Source of the DNA: Bdellovibrio sp. BCCA
GTDB taxonomy: Bacteria; Bdellovibrionota; Bdellovibrionia; Bdellovibrionales; Bdellovibrionaceae
NCBI RefSeq assembly: GCF_037996825.1
Contig: NZ_JBBNAC010000002.1
Span: 124,001-188,000, forward strand
DNA length: 64,000 nt
Direction of reading: 5' to 3'
The notes under the pieces are model-generated. The model made no database searches. It saw only the letters and a list, made by a program, of their open reading frames with translations, and was not told where the DNA came from. A program made the translations under genes and the position numbers. Below are positions 43,399-51,310 of the stretch, piece after piece (position 1 is the stretch's first letter; each line of letters starts with the position of its first letter).

Positions 43399-44628
43399 AG
43401 AAATATCAAATGTCGACTTTATTTAAACTCAACCCAATCTTCCCTAATGGAGATGTATCAATCTCACTGTAGATTGGTATGGAATCTAGCCCTTCATCAA
43501 AGAGAAGAATATTGGAACAAAGCTAGCACTCATGGACCACTTCAATATAAGGAAGCGCATGGTAGCATTTCTGAATATGGCCAGTCAGCAGAACTCACAG
43601 TATTAAAAAACGACTTCCCGTTCCTTTATGACACCCCAGCTGGAACTTTAACAAATGTTTTAACTGCTCTTGATCAGTCGTACAAATTATTCTTCTCAAA
43701 CTTAAAGAAGAAAAATGGATTAGCTGGAAAGCCTCGCTACAAAAGAAGCACTGACTCAATCCCTCTAAAATTTAAAGGGAATGCGAATACCAAACGCGGT
43801 TACACTCCAGTGAGAATAGACGGTCAGAACTATGCACGAATCTTTCTAGACAAAATAGGATCGGTCAGATTCAGATGCCATGAAGAGGTGATCGGAAAAG
43901 TTAAAAACTGCATGGTTAAAAAGGAAACTGATGGATGGTATATAACCCTGGCAGTAGAAGGCGAATTTACGCGAGAAAATAGATCGCACAAAATGATCGG
44001 CATTGATCTTGGAGTTATTCATACTGTGACGACATCGGAGGGAGAACATATTGACATGCCTACTGAGTTTCAATTGATTGAGGAGAGAATTAAATTTCTC
44101 AAATCGCGTAATGATCGTCGAAAAGTTAAATTCTCAAACAGCTGGAAGAAAGAAGTCAGGAAGATCGCCAAACTCCAACAAAAGCTCGCACGAGCAAAAG
44201 ATTACTTCATTAAAATGACCGCAAACAAGTTGACCACCGAAAATTTTTTGGTCGTTCTTGAGGATTTGAAGGTTAAAAATATGACGAGATCCGCAAAGGG
44301 AACCATCGAAGATCCAGGAAGAAATGTTGCTGCTAAAAGTGGTTTGAATCGATCCATTTTATCCAATAACTGGGCTGCCCTTAGAAATAAAATTGTTCAA
44401 ATGGGAAGCAAAAATGGATGCGAAGTCGTTCTCGTCAATCCTAAACATACGTCTCAAACATGCTCGTCGTGTGGTTTGATTCACATCGATAATCGGCGAA
44501 CACAAGAGCATTTTAAATGTATTGGGTGCGGAACAGAGATGAATGCTGACGTAAATGCTGCGATCAACATCTTGCGGCTCGGAGAGCCCAAGTTTAGATC
44601 CAGTACAGATGACAAAAAGGTTGCTTAG
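43387..44628 (+). CDS. tnpB: TnpB-family RNA-guided nuclease (Cas12-like), intact
   Basis: 413 residues from the ATG at 43387 (43378 gives three more; neither has a ribosome site). The N-terminal OrfB domain (IRNIKCRLYLNSTQ, RLVWNLAL, GLAGKPRYKRSTDS) is followed by a RuvC fold with all three acidic sites: D in MIGIDLG, E in VVLEDLKVKN, D in NADVNAAINIL. A zinc finger CSSCG ... CIGCG is complete. Size equals ordinary TnpB, much smaller than Cas12a. No TnpA is adjacent. Both flanks carry scaffold-repeat-spacer units in the same direction. It should cut DNA chosen by those guides. It could still be a transposon remnant, but intact motifs and duplicated guide units argue for a working system. Confidence 0.93.
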   Translation: MVSIRNIKCRLYLNSTQSSLMEMYQSHCRLVWNLALHQREEYWNKASTHGPLQYKEAHGSISEYGQSAELTVLKNDFPFLYDTPAGTLTNVLTALDQSYKLFFSNLKKKNGLAGKPRYKRSTDSIPLKFKGNANTKRGYTPVRIDGQNYARIFLDKIGSVRFRCHEEVIGKVKNCMVKKETDGWYITLAVEGEFTRENRSHKMIGIDLGVIHTVTTSEGEHIDMPTEFQLIEERIKFLKSRNDRRKVKFSNSWKKEVRKIAKLQQKLARAKDYFIKMTANKLTTENFLVVLEDLKVKNMTRSAKGTIEDPGRNVAAKSGLNRSILSNNWAALRNKIVQMGSKNGCEVVLVNPKHTSQTCSSCGLIHIDNRRTQEHFKCIGCGTEMNADVNAAINILRLGEPKFRSSTDDKKVA

Positions 44629-44637
44629 AAGAATTAA

Positions 44638-44738
44638 AACACCTTGCCTTGGCAGGGGAAGTGCCTACTGAGATGCCTGCGTTGGTGGGGTCGATGAAGT
44701 AGGAATGAACTAAAAAATCAGATACTTAAACCGGGTCG
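44638..44738 (+). ncRNA. tracrRNA/omegaRNA-like scaffold, downstream copy
   Basis: Second copy of the 101-nt scaffold, beginning 9 bp after the nuclease stop codon. This is the place where omegaRNA lies in TnpB transposons. The anti-repeat (44708-44732) is identical to the upstream one and pairs with the repeat at 44738-44763 through about 20 base pairs around the loop GGGTC. Repeat changes relative to array 1 keep pairing (G-U becomes A-U; U-G becomes C-G). Likely transcribed by read-through from the nuclease gene. Confidence 0.75.
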
Positions 44739-44869
44739 GTTCTAAAGTACCTGATTTGAGGTTTAACCAGAGGATATTGTCTCTTGTTCAAGATAAGGTC
44801 AAGGTTCTAATGTAACTGATTTTGAAGTTTAACCAGAGGTGAGGCTGTGCTTTGATTTAAAAATAACAT
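44739..44869 (+). CRISPR. Mini repeat-spacer array 2 (35- and 36-nt repeats)
   Basis: Repeats at 44739-44773 (35 nt) and 44804-44839 (36 nt) share the invariant end GTTTAACCAGAGG with array 1. The unique 30-nt spacer is 44774-44803; a possible terminal guide is 44840-44869. A strong terminator begins ten bases later. The repeats here are more like each other than like array 1 at their 5' ends (GTTCTAA against GTTCAGAG), so the arrays diverged after duplication while anti-repeat pairing was kept. Confidence 0.75.
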
Positions 44870-44878
44870 ATTTATGAC

Positions 44879-44906
44879 AAAAGGGGGGCTTCGCCCCCCT
44901 TTTTTT
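44879..44906. terminator. Strong bidirectional terminator
   Basis: GGGGGGC/GCCCCCC stem with a 3-nt loop flanked by an A-run and a T-run. It ends array 2 on the plus strand and the 725-aa gene on the minus strand. Confidence 0.9.
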
Positions 44907-47082
44907 AAGTCTTAAAGATCTTGTTTAGTGTATTTTTGATCGGACTCGGCTGAACACTCTCATGAATCACTGGATTCTCTGGGATCCGTTCCGTTACGAT
45001 ATCACCACCAGTCATAATTGAAGCTGGGTCGTAATTCAAACCCGCCGCAGAATAACCAGCGATAGATATTTCTGCGTCTTTTAAGAGCTCCATAGCCTCA
45101 CTTGTCACGGGCAATTCGTTACGTGCGCGTTTCACCTGCGAGGCAAACGATGCTCCACACTGACCAAGCATTCCGTTAACTCCAGCCAAGTAAGATTCTT
45201 CAAGGCTAAATTCATCCGATTGTCTTGCGTAAGTTCGTTTAACAAGATTCTTGATAAACTTAGAATTCTCCACAAGCTCCCTATCCGTGTCCTGGAAAGT
45301 ATTCTTCGGAATACGTGGAACGTCTTGATTTGCAAGACGATACCATGAAGCATCTCTTACTTCATGACCATCTTCAGGATCTGAATTTAAGCTCCAAACC
45401 TGAGTCATTTGTCCACCAATGAATTTTCGACCGCTTTCGGTAATTCCGTAAGAATCATCAAAAACAGTTTTTGAATCCACTTGACGAGGTTTGATGTGGA
45501 ACGAAGTCTTGTACTCATGTCCCGCCCTGCTATGCCCCGAAGTGGCCACAAAGTATTCATACCCCTTCTCTTTGGAGTCACGGAAGAAATCTTCATTTTT
45601 CCAGAACGTCGCCTTAAGAGCTGCGTGAGCACGCATTGACGCTGTGAAAATGCCTTCGTTTTTCGTAACTTCTTTAGATAATGCTGGCAAAATACTATCA
45701 ATGACTCCGTCCTTAACGCGGATTACGTTGGCAAAGTAACCTTCATCTTTATTTGCTAACGCGGAAATGGCTAGAGCTAAAGGAGCAAGTGAGTTTTGAC
45801 CAAGCTTCTTTTCTCCCTTAAGAACACGCTTGAGCTCGTTTCTAGCAAGTAGTTGAGCTTGATAGTGTTCGTAGGTTAAATCGTAAACTTGTAAACCTCT
45901 GCGGAAATCCTCAAGTCTGATCTTTGATGTATGTTTCTTGCTTTTATTGCCCCAAGCGACACTAAACCAGAACTGGCCAATCATTGCGTGCTCAAGATGT
46001 TTGTGCGACGGCACTTCTTTCTGAGCTCCTGTTAGATCTCCAGAATTAATGTACTGAGCAGGAGAAAGACCATCTTTAGCAATACGCTTTCTTTCGTCAA
46101 AAAGTGATCCTCCATCCTCTTGAACTGCAAACAACGCATCAGATGACCGAATGACGGCCTGAATCTGACTATCTGAAAGATATTTCCTAAGCGGCTGTAG
46201 GACACTTTTCATATCGTCATTTGTGTCAATGTCAGAAGTAGCAAGAATTGCATCAGTCAACAAAACGTCGCGCATAACTGCCGCATTAGGGAACGATCTC
46301 ATTCTTTCCGCAAACGACTCGGAATTTAAGTAAGACGAAACGCGGAAAAATTCATTTTCACCTTTTGGATCGGTCAGTGCATCGAAAGCGGATTGAATAA
46401 CCATGCCTTTTACTCCACTTCGAATACCCTCAGGAACCGACCCAACTTTTGCGAGCTGAAATGCATATCTCGAGGCAGTATCAAACACGCGAAAGTCGTA
46501 ATCACCTTGCTCTTTCTTCTGAACTGGCTCCCCGACAAGGTGACGGTGAATATTCAAATTAAATAGATAATGGTAATCAGTACGATTAGTCGGAATCGCG
46601 TTGTTGTAAATGCCGTCTGGCTCAATCAACGCCTTTTCAACCTGGTCCATCTGACTCAGGAAGCTCTCAATCATTTCCAGACCTTCTTCATCGTTTTCGT
46701 CGGTGAATCGAGTTCTCATTGTTTCGGCAAAAGCACGCATGTTTGACACGCGTCCGTCAATAATTGCCGTTGAAATTGGAGATGCGCCTAGAACGTATTC
46801 TTTCAATAGCTCACGAGGAAGTCCTTCATCTGGATCTCGGAATACTTCCCATTGTTTACTATTGAGAAGTGCGTCCATTTCCTTGTTGATTTGCTCAGGT
46901 AACCATCTCTTGACCACATCATCTGTGATACCGAACGGACTTGCGCCGTCTCTAACCAAGTCAGCGTAGTCAAGCTCCCCAGAAAGAAACTTTTTTACGC
47001 ACTCTGGCCCAAATCCATACATAAAGAATTTGGAGGCATTGGGATCGTAAACCTTTCCGCAATTCACACATCTATGTTCCAA
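44905..47082 (-). CDS. Large cytoplasmic protein with N-terminal zinc motif
   Basis: 725 residues. Residues 4-30 hold CVNCGKVYDPNAS then GFGPEC, a CxxC...GxGPxC knuckle like that of DUF6011-type proteins. A similar one (CAMCNRKLS, MGMGPTC) ends the exonuclease at 54782. The long remainder is mixed alpha/beta with no motif recognised. It starts 2 bp after the VirB6-like gene on the same transcript, so a link to DNA transfer is possible. Function unknown. Confidence 0.7.
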   Translation of the reverse strand: MEHRCVNCGKVYDPNASKFFMYGFGPECVKKFLSGELDYADLVRDGASPFGITDDVVKRWLPEQINKEMDALLNSKQWEVFRDPDEGLPRELLKEYVLGASPISTAIIDGRVSNMRAFAETMRTRFTDENDEEGLEMIESFLSQMDQVEKALIEPDGIYNNAIPTNRTDYHYLFNLNIHRHLVGEPVQKKEQGDYDFRVFDTASRYAFQLAKVGSVPEGIRSGVKGMVIQSAFDALTDPKGENEFFRVSSYLNSESFAERMRSFPNAAVMRDVLLTDAILATSDIDTNDDMKSVLQPLRKYLSDSQIQAVIRSSDALFAVQEDGGSLFDERKRIAKDGLSPAQYINSGDLTGAQKEVPSHKHLEHAMIGQFWFSVAWGNKSKKHTSKIRLEDFRRGLQVYDLTYEHYQAQLLARNELKRVLKGEKKLGQNSLAPLALAISALANKDEGYFANVIRVKDGVIDSILPALSKEVTKNEGIFTASMRAHAALKATFWKNEDFFRDSKEKGYEYFVATSGHSRAGHEYKTSFHIKPRQVDSKTVFDDSYGITESGRKFIGGQMTQVWSLNSDPEDGHEVRDASWYRLANQDVPRIPKNTFQDTDRELVENSKFIKNLVKRTYARQSDEFSLEESYLAGVNGMLGQCGASFASQVKRARNELPVTSEAMELLKDAEISIAGYSAAGLNYDPASIMTGGDIVTERIPENPVIHESVQPSPIKNTLNKIFKT

Positions 47083-47084
47083 TC

Positions 47085-49637
47085 TTACCCCCTATTTCTT
47101 CTTGTTCTAGACTTAGATTTAGCTTTCGAATTTTTTCTAGATTCTTCATATGTTTTCTTCTCATCATGATCTGCCTGCATCTTATCCAAAACGTGAGAAG
47201 CTAATTTCGACTTCTTATATTTTGTTTTAAGATCATCAAAAACATTTTCAGCCGTCGTTCCGGAAATCTTAATTTTAGAATCAAACTCATTTTGCAGTTT
47301 TTCAATTTTCTTCTCAACGATTTCACGATGAGTTTGTATTGAGATTCCACTCCAAGTTTCTTTCGTTTTATTTGCTAATTCCTGCGTTGGATTTACTGAT
47401 ATAGCTCCTAGTGTATCGTAGTCATTCAGGGCACCCGCAAAAGCAGTATCCTTAGCAACATTGAACGCAGATAAAGCACTCAACCCAGCGACTTTCGCAG
47501 CAGCGGTAGCCACTGATGCCAAGTTTTCTTTACGAAAGAAGTCTCCAATAGTTTTCTTATCAGATGCTTTATTAACATTCTCATGAATTTTCCTGTCGGC
47601 CTCTTTACGCTTCTGACGAATATTTTCCGCAATGTCTTCTGGGTTGTCAGTAACATCTTCCCATTCTGCATCGAGAATATCGTCAAATGGATCCACATGG
47701 CTTTCACGCTTCTCGCCTGAAAACCTGCTGTCATTGTTCTCTTCTTGACCAAAGGAGCTAAAATCTGATGAATTTGAGCCAAAACCACTAAAGTTAGCCT
47801 GTTCACGGTTCTGACCTTCCTTGCTTTTGGATTTACCATTTCTGGATTTTCGTCCAGACGAGGCAGATTCAGGACCACTCTTTGCTTTCGTTTTTTTACC
47901 TTTTTTAGTCCGCCCGCCCGCATTTCCAGTCTCGTGAATTTCTTCGAAATCCTCTTCAGCAAACTGTGCACGAGATTTAGAACCATCTTTACCTTTAAAC
48001 GAAATTTTATCCTTCGTACCATGCCCTTTGCGATCTTTGCGTGTCTTTGGAGCCGCAGAGCCCATTGTAAAGTTAGGGGTGAAAATAGGAGATATTCCTA
48101 ACTTCTCAGCAGGCAATCCAGCAGTTGGTCCACCTGCCAAAGGAGGAGTAACATCCTTTAAAGAAAGATCATTGGTTGGCTCAGCAGAACCACCTAATGT
48201 CGACAGTTTTCCAGCCAACAATGGTTTTGGTGCGTGATAGGCCGCCCCACCCCCAAGGCCAGCAAAGGACATACCTCCACCGCCCCCTCCCATTGGCCCA
48301 CCGCCCCCACCACTAAATGAATTAGATGGGCCTTTGCCTCTGTTGTTTCTCCAGTTCGTGAATCCATTCTTCGCCATGTTCAGTATACTTCCAGCACCTG
48401 GCTTAAATGAATTCCAGAATCGCTGCATGGCATTCCCGGCAGCCATCCCCAAATAAGGAACAGCTCCAAGACCAGCACCAGCTGCTGCAACACCTACGGC
48501 CATCACACCATTAGACAATTGTTCCCCTAGGTTGTTTAGATATCCAAGATTCCCTGAAGTAATGGCTTGAGAGATTGCAGGGATCATCTTCAGTGAAATT
48601 GCGTAGAGAACGAGAATAGCCACAACCATACAAACTGCTTTCAAAACTACACTCGAAGTGTCCGGCCCACCGAGATAAGCGATAGAACGACCAATCGTGA
48701 GATCAACTGAAGCCAGCAGTGTCATCGTAAGCCCATTCACTAAATTCAATGCGAAGTTGAAAAGTGAAACGGTAGCAACTGTTCTGATCGAGGAAATGAA
48801 ATTCCCTTGAAATCTAGGAGACAAAACTTGAAATGACGTAAACATGAAAATCAACAACGTCAATTGTGCGATGATTGTAAGGAAAATGTTGTTCATGAAA
48901 AGGAAAATCTGAAGGAGTACTTTGAAGATAAAATATACGACCTTAATAATCATTCCAATGTTAATGAACTTTGCTGCATAGTACTTCAACATAGCACCAA
49001 TTTCGGTCATCCCAAAATCCGGGTCTTCCATTTCAGTCCCATAAAGTTCAGTCATATCGTCTGGAGCTCGATCATGTTCGTTATAGAATGCCTTTAGCTT
49101 TGTGAAGCATTCTTCAGTATTGCAACCATTTGAGAATGCAAGCACGTTAGTCTTCTTTTCGATCTTACTCGCAACAGCATCAATGCTGTCATCGTCCATG
49201 ATTGGAAACATAACTTTCGCCAACGAGTCAGAGAATCTCTGAACTGAATAATAGAGGTCAACCTGAACATAAGTTCCGGCATCAGGGTGATTCGCTCCAT
49301 GATTCAAAAAGCCTGCAAGGGAATTGGAATAAATTGGAGATAACCCCCAAACCATCAAGAGAACTATAACTCCAAGTCCGATCTTAAATGCATTAGGAAA
49401 GAATGCATCCGGATTGTCCAAATTGTGATACAGCTCGTACATGAAAGCCAGCATTACACCGCCAGCAATGATGATGGTAATTGAGCTACCAGCTGATACG
49501 AGATTCCGTACTGCAATAGGAATTTGACCCATGAGCTCAGCCATGAAGTCGAATGAGGCCGGAGCTTCCTGTGCAAAAGCTGGGAAGCCCATCATGGTCA
49601 ATACGATAAAGGTTAAGAAAAGATAAAATCTATTCAT
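47085..49637 (-). CDS. VirB6/TrbL-like polytopic membrane protein with long tail
   Basis: 850 residues from the ATG at 49637, which overlaps the previous gene by 8 bp and opens a signal sequence (YLFLTFIVLTMMGFPAFA). Residues 30-390 have about seven membrane spans typical of VirB6/TrbL inner-membrane channel proteins. A glycine-rich linker (about 435-475) leads to a 370-residue hydrophilic Lys/Ser/Asp-rich tail. VirB6-like proteins with extended tails occur in several transfer systems. Located between two other transfer-region genes. Confidence 0.75.
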   Translation of the reverse strand: MNRFYLFLTFIVLTMMGFPAFAQEAPASFDFMAELMGQIPIAVRNLVSAGSSITIIIAGGVMLAFMYELYHNLDNPDAFFPNAFKIGLGVIVLLMVWGLSPIYSNSLAGFLNHGANHPDAGTYVQVDLYYSVQRFSDSLAKVMFPIMDDDSIDAVASKIEKKTNVLAFSNGCNTEECFTKLKAFYNEHDRAPDDMTELYGTEMEDPDFGMTEIGAMLKYYAAKFINIGMIIKVVYFIFKVLLQIFLFMNNIFLTIIAQLTLLIFMFTSFQVLSPRFQGNFISSIRTVATVSLFNFALNLVNGLTMTLLASVDLTIGRSIAYLGGPDTSSVVLKAVCMVVAILVLYAISLKMIPAISQAITSGNLGYLNNLGEQLSNGVMAVGVAAAGAGLGAVPYLGMAAGNAMQRFWNSFKPGAGSILNMAKNGFTNWRNNRGKGPSNSFSGGGGGPMGGGGGGMSFAGLGGGAAYHAPKPLLAGKLSTLGGSAEPTNDLSLKDVTPPLAGGPTAGLPAEKLGISPIFTPNFTMGSAAPKTRKDRKGHGTKDKISFKGKDGSKSRAQFAEEDFEEIHETGNAGGRTKKGKKTKAKSGPESASSGRKSRNGKSKSKEGQNREQANFSGFGSNSSDFSSFGQEENNDSRFSGEKRESHVDPFDDILDAEWEDVTDNPEDIAENIRQKRKEADRKIHENVNKASDKKTIGDFFRKENLASVATAAAKVAGLSALSAFNVAKDTAFAGALNDYDTLGAISVNPTQELANKTKETWSGISIQTHREIVEKKIEKLQNEFDSKIKISGTTAENVFDDLKTKYKKSKLASHVLDKMQADHDEKKTYEESRKNSKAKSKSRTRRNRG

Positions 49638-51255
49638 CGTTCTTCTTTCCTGAATCAGGCTTAGGGAATGAAATTCCAGAAGCCGTATATTCATCGTTCT
49701 TACGGATAGAGTCGTTAACAGCCTGGTCCGCTACCTTCTTATTCTCCTGAGCTTGTGCTTCACGTTGCTCAACAATCGTGTTCTGTTTCACAAGCTCCTG
49801 CGCGATGATCTCATTGTACTGAACATTCACTTGCTCTTGCTGTAGAGACAAATATTGCATCTCAGCCATTTGAAGTTCCGCTGAACAAGCTACCTTTTCC
49901 TGCTTATATTCATCTTTTTCAGCGACAGTGATTGCTCTATTGATACCTCTGTGCTTTGAATCAAGAGTCCACTGTTTTGCCAGGTTGGTTTTATAACGAA
50001 CTGTTGAAAGCCTTAGGTATTCAATAGTGTTCTCAAAAAGATTCTTCGCCTCCTGTTGAGTGAATTTCTTGCCTTCATAGCACATCAACTTTCTACGTTC
50101 GTATTCAGCTTCAGAATCCTTATCGTTCGGATCCAATCCTTGCGCGAGTGCATATGGAGAACAATCCGGAGATACTTTTACAAATTGAGCAGAGATCTGC
50201 TCTGGCGTTTTCCCGCGATTTGTCTCGAGTCTCCAGTGATTACTCACCCAAGATTTGTATGAGCTACGGTAAGATCGGATACGACCGAATTTCGCCGAGG
50301 ATTCATCAACAACGCGATATTCGTAAACTGGTTTTTCGATAACTTCATCTTTCGTTACCGCATTACCTTCAGCATCCTTATCGCCAGTTTTTACCTTGTT
50401 GGTTTTCTTGGAGGTTGAAACTTGGCGCTGTTCATATCTGATACCTTCAATCAGAGCAGTATTCACAACCTTTAAGAAGGCTCGATATTCAGCGCCTGTC
50501 GCAAATGCCATAGCCGCAAGTCGTTCGAGTTGTCCCTTTGCAAAATCGTAGTCTTGTTTCAGTGTAGGGGCCTCTAAAACAAGTGGGGCGTAGTTTTCCT
50601 TATAAATTTGATCGTAATCAGGATTGTCTTTAGTATCCGGACAAGAAATCATATCCGCGATGATTGCGCGATCTTTTGCTGATGTTGCAAGAGTCTGAAT
50701 CATCCGTTGCTGTTCTTCTCGCTCAGCAATATCAGCATCTTCTTTATCCCATCTTTTTTTCATGCGTCCGTACTTGGTCATGAAGTTGCCAATGCGGGCA
50801 GCATTGTCATGCATAGAAAGAGAACCCTCGCGGCGCTTACCAGTGCGAAGATCAAAATACGAATTGGAAAGTTTCATGACTTGTTTTGAAAACTCAAAGG
50901 CCCGGTCATGTTTCTTCTCAGTAATTTCATTAAGCAGATCAGCACCCATGTTGATTGCCGTTAGCGTGTCAGCTTGCGACAACTGAATGATGTAGTTACA
51001 TGAGTCAACGATTGGAGATGTACGCATCGACATACCAGTAACGATTGCTGGTAAGCCAGCGACAGGCCACATACCAAATTGGAATGCATTAAGATATGAC
51101 CCAATCTTTTTAGTATCACGGCAAAGACCAACTGATACCTCAAATGGACCAAGATCAAATGCATTCGCCTTCAGTGGAGCCATCGTGAAAATTGAGAGAG
51201 TCCAAGCGAAGACTAAAAATGCCGAAAATGTCGATTTTAATAGCGATTTTCTCAT
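49630..51255 (-). CDS. Exported transfer-associated protein, 541 aa
   Basis: Signal peptide ends near ANA-FDLGP. Mainly helical with cysteines GLCRDTK, VDSCNYI, ISCPDTK and ACSAELQMAEMQYLSLQQEQ, in the same order as the 488-aa protein at 41011, and a Gln/Glu-rich C-terminal coil. It overlaps the VirB6-like gene, so probably a periplasmic partner of that protein. The ATG has no ribosome site; CCCCATTTA ends 7 bp upstream. No named family recognised. Confidence 0.7.
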   Translation of the reverse strand: MRKSLLKSTFSAFLVFAWTLSIFTMAPLKANAFDLGPFEVSVGLCRDTKKIGSYLNAFQFGMWPVAGLPAIVTGMSMRTSPIVDSCNYIIQLSQADTLTAINMGADLLNEITEKKHDRAFEFSKQVMKLSNSYFDLRTGKRREGSLSMHDNAARIGNFMTKYGRMKKRWDKEDADIAEREEQQRMIQTLATSAKDRAIIADMISCPDTKDNPDYDQIYKENYAPLVLEAPTLKQDYDFAKGQLERLAAMAFATGAEYRAFLKVVNTALIEGIRYEQRQVSTSKKTNKVKTGDKDAEGNAVTKDEVIEKPVYEYRVVDESSAKFGRIRSYRSSYKSWVSNHWRLETNRGKTPEQISAQFVKVSPDCSPYALAQGLDPNDKDSEAEYERRKLMCYEGKKFTQQEAKNLFENTIEYLRLSTVRYKTNLAKQWTLDSKHRGINRAITVAEKDEYKQEKVACSAELQMAEMQYLSLQQEQVNVQYNEIIAQELVKQNTIVEQREAQAQENKKVADQAVNDSIRKNDEYTASGISFPKPDSGKKNDE

Positions 51256-51261
51256 GCTATC

Positions 51262-51270
51262 TAAATGGGG
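51262..51270 (-). promoter_or_regulatory. CCCWTTTA element
   Basis: CCCCATTTA on the minus strand, 7 bp before the ATG at 51255, with no Shine-Dalgarno between. Spacing suggests a leaderless message if this is a promoter core. Confidence 0.4.
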
Positions 51271-51310
51271 CGGGGCTAGATTTGATCAAATCCACCAACC
51301 CCATCTCCCT

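Noticed and set aside
43000-44900. IS200/IS605 insertion sequence with tnpA and defined ends
   Set aside because: No TnpA gene is present, and the flanking repeated segments are direct copies followed by different 30-nt sequences, not matching transposon ends. A decayed origin from such an element remains possible.
43000-44900. Complete CRISPR-Cas adaptation module
   Set aside because: No cas1, cas2 or cas4 frame is visible in this window. Each array has only two repeats.
50139-50148. Ten-base match between the start of spacer 1 (CTTGCGCGAG) and the 541-aa exported protein gene
   Set aside because: The match stops after ten bases. A chance ten-mer somewhere in both strands of 64 kb is not unlikely, so it is no evidence of self-targeting.
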